This document shows positions 1 through 12,800 of a stretch of DNA of 64,000 nt, piece after piece. Origin of the DNA: Anarhynchus alexandrinus. Lineage: Eukaryota > Chordata > Aves > Charadriiformes > Charadriidae. Where the stretch lies: contig VUYV01000119.1 in NCBI GenBank assembly GCA_008711295.1, positions 2,696,919 through 2,760,918 on the forward strand, in the 5' to 3' direction. The first letter of the stretch is position 1, and every line of letters begins with the position of its first letter. Under the pieces are notes generated by a model. That model saw only the letters and a list, made by a program, of their open reading frames with translations. It did not search any database and had not been told where the DNA came from. A program made the translations under genes and the position numbers.

Positions 1-269
1 GATAGGACAAGAGGAAATGGCCTCAAGTTACACCAGGGGAGGTTTAGATTGGATATTAGAAAAAATTTCTTCACAGAAAGGGTTATCAGACATTGGAACA
101 GGCTGCCCAGGAAAGTGGTTGAATCACCATTGCTGGAGGTATTTAAAAGACGTGTAGACGTGGTGCTTAGGGACATGGTTTAGTGGTGGTTTTAGCAGTG
201 TCAGGTAGATAGTTGGACTCGATCTTAAAGGTCCCTTCCAACCTAGATGATTTTATGATTTTATGATTC
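1..269 (+). mobile_element. CR1 LINE 3' end, truncated by window edge
   Basis: It shows the typical CR1 3' region (GGCTGCCCAGGAAAGTGGTTGAATCACC, ..TTAAAGGTCCCTTCCAACC) ending in a degenerate ATTTTATG tail at about 247-269. Its 5' part lies outside the window. It sits in a FRAS1 intron in the sense orientation. Confidence 0.9.
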
Positions 270-675
270 TGTCAGTATCACACCATATATAGTCTGGCTC
301 CGGGCAGCCAGAAAGCAGAGACACAGCCTTTGCTGATGACAAACACCCCATTTCTATCAGGCATTAAAGCATACAGTGCACATTGGAGTTCTACCAGAAT
401 ACTGAAGTGATTGAAGAAAGCTGGGACACAAGGTGTCAAAGGGTCTGGTGTCTTCAGTGTTCTGAAAAGGAAAAAAAAAGTCATTTTAGCTCTTGCTTTT
501 CTAGTCTGTAATGTACTTTCTAATGCCTCAATCCTTCCTCAATAGCTCACCCAACTCAGGTTTCAGAACTTGTTTTGGGACAATGTTTCAGAGGCTGGAT
601 GTATTCAAGGTCCAGCTTGAATCCCCTTGTTTATTTAAATGTTGACAGACAACTTTTCTGCCTTTTTATTGTCAG

Positions 676-834
676 ACAGCCAAGGCCATTGTTTACATTG
701 AAGAAATGAACAGCATGGCAGATGTCACCTTTCCCTCAGTCCCTCAAGTTGCATCCCTTTTGATATATGATGATACTTCTCGAGCCAAAGACAGAAGCAG
801 TCCCATAGCTGGCTATCCTGTCATCTGTATCACA
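676..834 (+). CDS. FRAS1: FRAS1 exon (first in window)
   Basis: Reads in frame through [16 protein letters not shown] to GYPVICIT and stops at a consensus GTGAGT donor at 835. The 159 bases are 53 codons, phase 0 at both ends. The acceptor is the CAG ending at 675; an alternative CAG ends at 679 but would break the reading frame. The preceding bases are moderately pyrimidine-rich. Confidence 0.9.
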
Positions 835-3800
835 GTGAGTATCTCCGTGGAAAGATGAAACAAAATCAGTAGAAGAATGTTGTTCAAAGGAGCAATTGGA
901 TTGTATCAATTCATATTGTTGTGAGTCACACATGAGTTCAAGCTAGAACTGTCCTAAGAGCTAATCTAATTTGTCTGGATAACAAATCAGTTTTCAGGAG
1001 GACAAAAAGTATAGAAAAATGTTTCACGTGTTCATCACTAAGAACAGTTTAACACTCACACAATACGATTGCATGACCTTACTGTTTCCTGCACTGTCTT
1101 GCCTTAATTTGCAGCGTTAAAATCACTGGAGACAACAGATGAGCCATTGTTTTCAATGAATGTCACAGAATGAAAAATGAGTCCTGTTTGTTGAAGCCCT
1201 AAAGGCTTCTTTCATTGTAATTTTGCAACTGAAAGGTTTGCGTGAATATTCATATGCATTGAGGAAGGTTTTGGTCCACCTGCATCTTCAGTTTATTTCT
1301 CACACCATTCATTATGCACAGGAATGGATCATGTCTTGAATGGTTCTCCTAAATACAAAACCAAAAGAAATCTTGAAATGGAAAGTATACCTGCAGAATT
1401 AGATCAAAGGGTGAAATTCAACTTAAAGTAGCATGTGGAAGTGTAGTTTGTGACTTCATAACTATGGTAGGTTTTCACTGGTAAACCATAATTTAAAATA
1501 ATATTTTTTATTTCAATAAGCATAATTAGACCTGCCTTTTAAATCTACCATAGCAATACTAAAAGCATCACTGTCAAAATAAGGTAATTTCTTAAGAGAT
1601 TTACTGGGGTTGTCAGTTCTGTGTTGTTGAATTTTGTGACTCTTGATAAATTAAAATTCCTTTGCCATGAAGCAAATAAATTTTAAACACATCTGCCTTG
1701 TTCTGCAGGCTTGCAATCCTAAATATGAAGACTTTGAAAAGACTGGTTCGATATGTGCCAGTGAGAACATCAATAATACTCTGACACGGTACCGGTGGCT
1801 AGTGAGTGCACCCACTGGTCCTGATGGTGTGACTAGCCCCATGAAGGAGGTTGACTTCGATACCTTCTTCACTTCCTCCAAGATGATTACGCTTGACTCC
1901 ATTTACTTTCAAGCGGGTTCTCGTGTCCAGTGTGCAGCTCGTGCCGTGAATTCAGATGGGAATGAGGGTCTTGAGCTTATGAGCCCTATTGTAATTATAA
2001 GCACATCAGAAGGTAAGACATGATCACTTATTGCAAAACCCTCAGACCTCTTTTGGATCCCAAATTCCATCCTAACAAAATCTGGTGACATGATCAAGTG
2101 TTTTAACATTACAGTCTCAGTTTTTCTTCTGTTGTTCACAGAGGGGATGCAAAAACACTCTTCGTAACACAGAAGAGAATTGTATAAAGAAAATGGTTTT
2201 CTTCTTTGCTAGTTCTCCAGATCTTGAAATAGTTATCCACACAGCAAACTTGTACGTTCAGGAGAACAGTGTATGATGTGCGTTGGAATTAATGAAACCT
2301 GGTTTCTGTTGGCTTTTGAATTCAACCATAGTAATGCTGCAGTACAATCTCAGCTCCTATTAGACATTGGAGAATCCACATGGGAGTGCTATTATGAATG
2401 CCTACCCAGAAGAAAAGCTTCGTTTAGCATTCAGTCCTCACTGGACACCTGAGAATCAGTTTCTTCCTTGACTAAGGACTAAAGCAACGGGTATCCAATT
2501 TCAAGACATAGACAAATATTTTTTTTGTGGTTAAGATATTAATAATATTCATGCTGCTTCTTTCTCTGATGCTCTCTTTGTCTATCTCTGGTTCTCTGAT
2601 ACCTAATCAATACTGAACTGATGCTGCATTCTCTCAGCCAGCAGTTACTGTAGTCTACCTCCTTTGCCCAGCCAACTCTTTTAATGAACCTTGTACTGAA
2701 TAACATTTGGAAGCAGAGGTGGAGAACTGACACGCGCATATGTACAGTCTGATAGCATATGCTATTTTGTTGTAGAAATCACAGATACTTTTGTTTATTG
2801 TATAATATGGAGAATGGGTAGTTATCAGCAAAAGGTAGATTACAAAACATTGTACTTTATTACCCTTCTGCATCCATTTTGCATTCTTTGTGTCATCTCT
2901 GCTGCTTTTGTAGGTACATTAACTCTTCTGTTTTTTGTGAGATCTTAGAGTAGATAATAAATTACATGATTGTTCATTTGCAATAACATTTTAATTTCCT
3001 TGGCCTTTCCAAATAAGTATTTTAGTTAAACCATTTTATTTTCTACCAAGTTAGGTCTTTAAGAAGCTTAATGAATGGAATTTCTGTTTACCCCTGTCCT
3101 TTATTCCACATTTTGACTGTAGGCTCACCTCACCTTTGTTTGCGCTGTCAGGAATCCTACACCCTAAAGAGGACTCTGTCTAAGGGTATTGTCTACAAGG
3201 TGCAGTGTAGTGCTTGTTAAAAGCAGACAGCCTTGTGCTGAGTGAGTTGGTTTGGTTATGTGAAACAGACTGGCTATGTTAGTGTTATAATGCATTATTT
3301 GGATTACACTTGACAAATTAGCAGGGCTAATTAGCTGAGACTCAGGACTGATTGTCATGCATGTATTACTTCCAGTACCTGAGCTGACTTGTGATATGGA
3401 AGCCAATAATACTGAAGAACATGTACAACATAAAAGAAATTGTTCTATGCTATTTTGAAAGAAGTACAGTGATCAAAGTAACCTGCCAAAATCCTAAATA
3501 TTTGCAACTTGGAAGATGCTTGACCTCCAGTGCGTAGACCAAATTTTCAAAAGTCAGTTGTGCAAAAAATTCTGTGTAGCCTCTTTAGCACATCTTACCT
3601 GCATTTGAGAAGAAAAAAGACAAAACTAGCATGTCGCGCCAGCAGTTTCCAATGTGGAGCTATTGAGCCAGATGAGGTTCACCAGAACCAGTAAGTTCTC
3701 ATAGAGGAGCTCCCTGCCTCCTCTTTTCTTGTGATCCCTCAGAAATGAGAAAAGAACGGAACATTGGCAAAGGGGTCTGTTCTGATTTTCCACTTCTGCT

Positions 3801-6800
3801 GATTTCTTTCTTAGAGGGACTTGTGATCCTTTAGCCATCACATGACAACGTGCTATGATTCTTGTGACCAGAATGCAGACACTTCTGCATTGAACCATGC
3901 AACTGGAAGTTGCATGTATCTCAGATTACATGATTAAAAAAACTGATCTTCAGATCTTACAAACGAGAACTAATACTGGAACAGGTTGAACTAACCCTGG
4001 AATGTGTTGCCAGAAGAAGTTACAGATTTTCCATCCCTGGATAAATTCAAAACTAAACAGCTGAACAAGGCCCTGAGCAACCTGATGTAACTTTGAAGCT
4101 GGCTCTGCTTTCACCATGGTATTTCTAGAGATCCTTTCCAATTAAAATTAGTTCATGACACAATTATTCTAATTACATGTTGGTCACTATTGGAATAGGA
4201 GGCTCATAGAGTCCTATCAAGGCATATATAGGTCCACACTGCAATCCAATGCCAAAACCAACTGAACACTGTTCGGGTATCCTCTGTAAAGTTATGTATG
4301 TGTTTGAAGGGGTGGAAAGAATTATAGCACATACCTCTGAGGACCTCTGTAAGATTGACACATGCAACTGAAAACGTACAGGTACGGTATCATCATCTGG
4401 TTTTGAAAATGTTGATCAAGTCATGATTTCTGTTTGAATCCTTTTTTGCGTAAATTCCTGTTCAAACCTCTGGTAAATGCTGCCCAAAGCACCTACCTGT
4501 CATTCCAGGAAATTCTCCTTGATTTGGAAATTTATATAGTGAAAAAAATTGCATCTAAAAATAGTGCAAGGGAAAGTATAGATTATTTACTCTGGACATA
4601 AAGTAAAGTTCTTTCTCTTTTTTCCATTAGGTCTTTGTCAACCTCGTATGTCAGGAGTAGTTGGAGCAGAACCATTCTCTGCCAAATTGCGCTATACTGG
4701 CCCAGAAGATCCTGATTATGCCAATCTCATCAAATTGACAGTCACAATGCCACATATTGATGGTAGGATAAAATAAGCTGTGCAGTTGAGAGAACTCCTA
4801 CAACAAGCTGTTATTTGAGCTATTTTATTGGTCATGTTATTTTAAATATCCAAAACCATAATACAGTCATACATAAGGCCAAATGCAAGGTCTTACATCT
4901 ANTGAAAAATATGATAAGTGTACAAGTGCAGTTTGCAACAAGGTGCATAAGATACTGTATTGATACATAGTCTTTGGTGCAAAGATTAAGTGATTCCACA
5001 TTAATTGCACAGTTTACATAAACTGAGCTAGACCTATACTTTGTAAAACTCCTTTGAAGCCCATAGAGATATACGAAGGAAGAATTTATTTATTAAAACA
5101 ATATAAAGCCATTTAATTACTATCTGCTTCTGAAAAATTCACACAAAATCCTGATTGAAAAATATGTTGGAGATTTAGAAATATTTTATTTGGCATTTCA
5201 TAGTATAAAGGCGTAATTATTGTGGATAACATTCTCATACACACTTAGCATATCACCTTTCTGTGAATTGTAAAGTGCATTAATTACTGTAAGTACAAAA
5301 TACAGAAGTTGTAAGTAACATGCTTACTGTTTAACAAACTTCGACTAAATTAAAGAACTCTGACCACTGAAAGTTAATGATAGTGATAGAAATGAATGTT
5401 TTTTAGGTATGCTGCCTGTTATTTCTACGAGAGAGCTCTCCAACTTTGAGCTGACACTTAGCCCTGATGGAACTAGAGTTGGAAACCATAAATGCTCCAA
5501 CCTGTTGGATTACACAGAAGTGAAGACACACCATGGTTTCTTGACTGATGCTACCAAAAATCCAGATGTGATTGGAGAGACCATTCCCTATCAATACAGC
5601 CCAACAATTAGAGGCTTCAATACCTTACGCTTCTACCGGAATCTGGATCTGGAAGCCTGTCTATGGGAGTTTGTTAGCTATTATGACATGTCTGAGCTCC
5701 TCACAGATTGTGGAGGCACCATTGGGACAGATGGACAGGTACGATACCGTAACTTCATTTTGTACTGTGTTCTTAAAATGAAAGCTTTCCCCTGTAATGC
5801 ATCTATGCTAGAAATAAGTGGTTTTAGAATTAATGTAGTTGAAAAGTGTTGTTTTTTTCTTGACAAATAATAGGCTTCCCCTAAGGCCAGCTTATTCCTT
5901 AAAGCTATCCATGTCCATTAAGTACTACAAGGCTGCATGTGAAATCCTTATCGGGTTGAAATTAAGGGAATAATTTCATTTGAATTAAAATTGCTATGAT
6001 TTTCACCCAATGCAGTTTTGAAGTATTTTAGGACAAACCAATCACACTTCTACTATGTAGTGAGCCACCTTAGTCTTTTCTTAGAGTGAAAGCCTTCTAA
6101 AGGATTGCTTTTAGCACATTGATAATACTGGGCTGTTTAGTATTAATCATAGTGTATCTTAAAATAGAGTTTAAAAAAATTGTGAAGAGCCTTCCTGCTG
6201 ATAACAATGGGCTGCACTGTCCTACCAGCTGCTTGGCTCTGCTGCTCTCTCCCTCACTGTGTAACAAGACCCGCCACTGCAGACAGCACAGTGGGCTCGC
6301 ATTACCCAGCAGAAAATTCCTTGGTCAGGAAGCAAAGAGAAGCTGCCAATACGGGATTGCTGAAGAGCAGAGCTGTGAAAGTGGTTGGGGGTTAAAACAA
6401 AGAGGTCGGAGAGTTCTTCGGGTGCCCTTTGGAAAATTATTTCTAGAAATCCGTAATAATGTGGAAGAAAAAGCATGCAGCGTTTCTTCTGGTGCAATGA
6501 CAGTGAAGTTAAACTCTAGGTCTTCCTTGTATAATTCCTACATAAGCCTGCCTGATCCCACTCAGGCTCTGGAGTACAAAAGCTGTAGCTATGAAGACCA
6601 ATCTTTCATGACACAGAAAAGTCCCTTCAGGGAATAATCCCATAGGCTGGAAGAAGGACTGGAAATGCAGTACCTCATTTCAGAGGAGTCCCTCCACAGC
6701 ATGATAACTGGGTGGTGAAGCTGACTCCCGTCCCTGGCTCGCTAGCCTTACCTGTTGAGCCTCTGTGGAAAGGATGAGGCCACTGTGTGAAATGGCCATA

Positions 6801-9800
6801 ATTGCTCTGCTTTTTAACAGCTGTTCATTTTGCCAGGGACCCATCTGCTTATTAGACCTCAGTAGTCTTGTGTGCACGAATTCTTACTTTGTCAGTCCCA
6901 AATGACACGGGGCCTTAACAGATGAGAAAAAAGTGTGTTGTTGCTCAAAAAAACTTATAGGCACGTGCAAAAACAAAGATATTTTACCACCAAAAACATG
7001 GGTGCCCATGGACATATAGATACCTAATCAGATAAGCTGATGTTTATTTCTTTATATATATATATATATACACACACTTAAATGCCTAACGTCCACTTTA
7101 CTCTGTGGGTTTTCACGGGTGATCATACAGTCAATTTACTGGACAAGAAATTGCACCGGGCTCTCTTTAGCCCTTGGTTAACTTCCTGACATTCTGGCCA
7201 TTTTAACTAGTGATTATATGCTCTGTAAAGTATAAGACCAGAATAAAATGGAGCTTCTGTCCTTCTTAGATGCAAAGACCTTGATGGATATGTCATCTCA
7301 GTACTCTGTCATCTGTCCTGGTTCCTTGCCTGTTACAGGGACCAGTTCAAGGTCTCTGCCTTGATGTTGGAAGCTCGCTGTCAGTGCATCTGCTTGAGGT
7401 TGCCCCTCTGCTACAAGCAGATCCTCCTACAGGTACATTCCACTGGAACCATGAACCTGTCAGAGGGAAGGGGAAAGCATGCGAGTGTGGGATGTAAATC
7501 TTACACATTCCCACAAGATAAAAACGACAGCAGTCTTCACTGTTCTTAGAATGATTTCATTTCTTCAACTCATCATTCCTTTGACTGTATCTTTATGCCC
7601 ATGCAATATGCAACCATATATTATTTCCCACACAACACAATCATAAGTGCACAAGCACACACAGCTGCCAAGCAGCTGTCCTCTGAGCCTGTGACCTACA
7701 GAAGCCACTTCTCCCCCAGCAAAGATGAAGAAAGAGCTGGTTTGAATCCTTTGCTTTTTAAATACTTCTGTGTCCTTTAGGGAAAAGGCTGAATAGCTGG
7801 TATAGACAAATGTGTGTCTAAATAAAACCTATATATTTCTACGTGGACATAAACAGAAGAGAAAATAAACAGCATTCCTATATTATAGTAAATGAAAAGA
7901 ACCTGTATCTTCAGTTGTGGAGTACATACATAAATGGTAATGTGGCCAAGGAAGAGAGCTGTACTTGCTTTAAGCTCCAGAACCCTTATGTACTTTGGAT
8001 AAGATCCCTCATTTGAAAGCAGAGAGGGATGAACACGAGCTATAAGAGCCATGAAACTGCAGCTGAAGTCATCCTTTAGTGCCTTGTAGGTTCTGGCTAA
8101 AAGGTTACAGTGTGTTAAGTGAAATATCAAGCTGAATTACTTCTAGCAGTGAAGCATCGCCCCACAGCCAGTATGCGCTTCACTGCCCTCCCTGTTTCCC
8201 CCACCTCCATTTAATTCTTCTCCAAGTTTGGTCTTTATCTTCACATGACCCCCTCCAGCTGAGAGGGGAGGCAGTCAGTGCCCTACCTCTGTGGTTGTCA
8301 CCATTGTTGGTTTTTTCTCCTTCAGTGAACAATTAATAATCCTCTACTGTGAGAGGAGAGCTGGCAGCTATGGTTTTCACCATGTATTTTAGCACACAAA
8401 GGAAACTTAAGTTCTATTATACAGACAGAACAGATAAATAACAAAAAAACCCTCTTACCACATCCTGCTACCACTGCAAATTTAATAGCTTGAATTTACC
8501 AGATATTTTGGCTAGGTCTTTAAGGGCTGTTTCTTGATTCTAGCTCTCCAGTACCTGTATGGTCAAACAAAGATAGCACTGTTGATTCAGACAGAGAGAT
8601 TTCACAAACTCAACTGGCAATATCTTGCGTGATGTGGACCTGCACTTTATGGGAGCTCCTCCTAGGGTAGGCGAAGAAGATGAGCTTCAGTCAGGAAGAA
8701 GCGAGGTGGGAGACCTGCAGCTGGTGTAGTTCTTCTGGCAGTGCTCCTAGTGTTTGCTGCAGGCTGCAGCTGTCTTAGCCAGTTCCCATGAACTCATGAA
8801 CTGTCATAGTACATAGAGAAGGTCTTGGTTTTCTTTTTTTTTTTTTCTCCTTTGAGGCCTTTTGCTTGTGACCCATTCTCTTTCTCAATTACTCTGTGCA
8901 TGAGCAAACCCTGCGTGAGTTAGATGCAGCTCTCCTTTCAGGATACAGCTTGACGCTTTGTTCCTGGGGTCTGCCCGTATTCATCACATCTGAAAAATCA
9001 GGCATTTATGTTTCTAAATATGGATTTAAATGTGCAGCTTAAGGAACTTATATTTTAAAATAAAGACCTACTCCTCTTTAAATTGAGCTAATTCATTTGG
9101 ATTATAGCTCTGTTCTGGTTAAAGTTAAGGTCAGCTTTGATGATTAGCAGCAACAGTTTTCTTGAACAACGTGCAGTCAGCCTAAAATTCAGTGTCTGTC
9201 TTTGGATACATATAGGCCTTAAAAAGGTGGAACTCACCTACCTGAGGTCTGTCTTCCTGTATTTTCAGGTAATTAATAAAGGTTGGGCTTTATTTCATGG
9301 GGACATTGTGAGAGTTAAGTACTACGGACATCTCATATTCTCAAGAGGCAGGTGCTAGAACAATGACAGATATTCTTGAAAGGAAGTTAAGTGAAACAGT
9401 GAAAACCAAGCAAGTGACTATCCTTTAATAAAGTATATATTGAAGTCTTGGCCTAGACTTATTTGATAGAGCATGAAATATCATTTGATCTCATTTCCTA
9501 CTGTTATAACTGTTTGCTGTAGCCAGACGGTTTGGCATCGGAAGGCTTCTGTGTGGTTCTGGCCAAGTATTTATATGAGGATGTTGCTTTCCCTGGTTCC
9601 AGTCCACTGCCAGACTTGGCATAAGGACGCAAGGAAATTACCATTCAAACAAATTTTATTAACAACAATTAGTTAAGCAAGTCTTTGACAGAAACAAGAT
9701 GAAGAACGTATGTTAAAATACTTGAACGTACAGATTGATACCTTGAAGCTACTGTTGTAATTGAGAGCTGANCACATGTTATGGCACTGAGGTGTTTGGA

Positions 9801-12800
9801 TTTCCCACCTGAAAAGAGATTTTAAAATCACTAATGAGTTGCCACAGCTTCCATGAGACAGCTTGAAGAGGGTTTTTTATTACATAGAAACAGTGTATTT
9901 CCAGCTTTACTAGTTCATTTTTTTTTAGCAAAATCATACTTCAAGGGAAAAAAATCAGCTTTTCTGAAAATCTCATTAGGTGCTCTAAAATGCAAATAGA
10001 CAGAAATGTCTGTTTTCAGATTTTTATGTTCAGTTCAGCCACCGCGATCAAGTTTAAGAAAACCCTGCAACTTGTATTCCCTTGACGTGGAAGCTCACGA
10101 ACAGTCAAACCTTTTTTTTTCCTCCAGCTGCAAACACATGCATTTAGTCAGCCCTGTGAAGAAAAAAAAACTCTGCTATAAGGTTAATGCAGCAGCTGTG
10201 TAACAAAGTCAGAGGTTAAACATTTCAAGGAGCTGGCGTTTCAAGGCTGTTAGTGCATTCTCCTCTCCATTCGGGCTTCTTTAAACAAACCTGCTTTGCA
10301 TTTCACCTGTGACCTACCTGGCTGCACGGCCTTCCTGGGGCCAAATCTTAGCTATACCGTATTGTTATTGTGTAAACAGAAGGTGAAACATTGTTAAGTT
10401 TGTGTGACTCAAATTCACAGGCATAACGAGTAAACGCAATAGAAAATGAGGCTTGGGGTATTTTGGAGAACAAAAATACAGTTTTCATGAAAAGTTTGTT
10501 TCGTTGGGAGATGCAATGTAGAACATGAACTTGTGTTATTTCTAATTCTGATTTTAGCAGTGCTAACAGTGCACACGCACACATTGCCAAGTTCTGCTCC
10601 CTGGAAATGTAAGCCAGATAAATAAAATACAGTGTAAATATAGAACAGAGTCCACACCCAACAGTCTTAACTGAAAATATTTTTTTTTAATATTCTCGCT
10701 TGTTACATGACAGAATCTCAACCTAATTATGGGGTTTTTTACTTAATGAAGTTTGACAGTTTGCATCAGAAAGGGGAACAAAAGAACACCTATAGAAACT
10801 CCCATTAATATTGCCTAAATCTTTAAATGGGAATTGTCAGTGTTCAAAAATAGACCTTATGCTCTGTGATAATTTGTCTTGCAAATAAAGTGTATGAACC
10901 TCTACTTCTTATATCGATAAATCATGTTCTTCCCTCACACACATGAATTTTGAGATGTACTATTGGAATGATATGTGAACTATATTTTTTCAGATACTAA
11001 CTGTAAGAGTCTGTTCCCTGCTAGGAACAATTTTTGTCTTCCATCTTCTCAGGTTCTCCAGACCTTGCATTGCCACAGACTATTAGACACAATTTCCCCA
11101 ATTCAGCTCAGGTGTGGCTCTAGTCTGTTTTTCTCTCCTGGTATCACAAGGCTAAAAGTCACATCTAGTGTGTGATAAATACTTGTTATTGTGTAAAACT
11201 AATGTTAATGAATATAAATTGTTCAATACAACTGCTAAAATCTCCTGTGCACAGGATGCGTAGACACATAATGCACCTGTTCTGTCTCTCCACAGCAGTT
11301 ACGCTGATCCTACACTTATACAGCTCTAAGTTACCGTTTTGGTTTCATCAGTGTCACATGGAGATAAAATATGAACAGCTGGCTGCTTTCAATAGGCTTT
11401 GCAGGCAGTGCTGGGAAATAAAGATAACTCAATGGAAAGAATGTTTTCTCATGTTCGCCTAAATGGCATTATTAAGAGGGCTAGAGAAGTAAAACTCCTC
11501 CATCTGTGTTACACATTGCATCAATTCATTTGTTGGGGGATTCTGCTAACTTACGCAGACACAGTTTTCCTCTGCATTTAATTTCCTCTTTTTCCTTTTT
11601 TTTTTTTCATTTTTATTATATCAAAAAATCATCTCATATAGAGTGTCTTGAGATATTTCTGTTTTGCCTACTGAAGAGTAATTTTTCCCCTGTGGCATTT
11701 TCCTTTTCAGCAAGAAATGAGAGGGTCTTGTAATTTTTAATTTACTGTTAGGGGAGAGAACTATTTATTCAGTAACTCTCTGGCTATCAGTATTGCAGGT
11801 TTTCCTCCTCACCTGCAAGACCATGAGTGCCTGAAGAAGGATTTGCATGCATAAAAACTCTATCAGCTGGTTTAGCAAGAACTCCTTCTCTCCCTACGTG
11901 CCATGAATCACACATAAGGGCAGCTGTACTGATGCAAGCACACAGATATTCCTAAATACATGAATAAATTCCCAGGCTGAGGCAAGCAGCCCTACTGCCC
12001 AGACATCTTTTATGGGCTTTACTGGAAGAGAAGAACCTTCTAAATTCTAGGGTCCTAGAAATGGAGATAATTCTTTGGCATTATGGTTTAAGATTTTCCC
12101 ACAGACCAGTGGTAATGTATGGCAAAAGAGTAGTGTTTCATCCCCAGAAGGAATCCTACTTCTAGGTTTCTACCAGTACAAACAAGTTGAGCTCACTAAC
12201 ACTGTTTTCCCGTTGAAGGGATGCAAGAAAACCCTAAAATGTGGTTTACAAGCCCCATTAATGGATTACTTTGTGTACAGTGTACACGAAGAGACGACGC
12301 TATCTTGTATTTGAAAATCAAGAGAAGCTTCGAAAGAAAGGGATTTTTTAAATTGAGGTGGCATAAGGTACTGAACTAGAAGGGGTTTTGTGGATCACTC
12401 AGTCCAGGCCACTGCCTTAACTCTCTATATAGTGTGGTTCCAACACTCATAAACTTAGTCTAAAAACTAATAGGATTTCATGGCCTCACTGTTCTTGTTG
12501 AATGCCACCACGCTGAGGGCTAGAAATCCTTCTGATTTCTAGGCTGTATTTGTCATGCCCATCTTATACCCATTTGTTTCCATGTCAGCACCATCTTTCA
12601 TCATCAGTGACTCTTCTCCACTGTTCGTCTCCTGACGTGTATAGACGGCATTCTTACTGCCTCTCAGCCTTTGTTGTCCTAAGCTAAACAACCCGGCTAT
12701 TTTAGCCTCTTCTCATCAGATAGTTTTGCCATTCCTGTGATTATGCTGATTTCTTTTTCTACAGTCTACAATGCAAATTAGGCTTTTTCAAGCATGGATG

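Noticed and set aside
6119..6637. 172-codon + strand open frame in the large FRAS1 intron
   Set aside because: No recognisable domain, composition unlike the FRAS1 exons, not needed for the FRAS1 protein (flanking exons join exactly), and no convincing splice sites or promoter.
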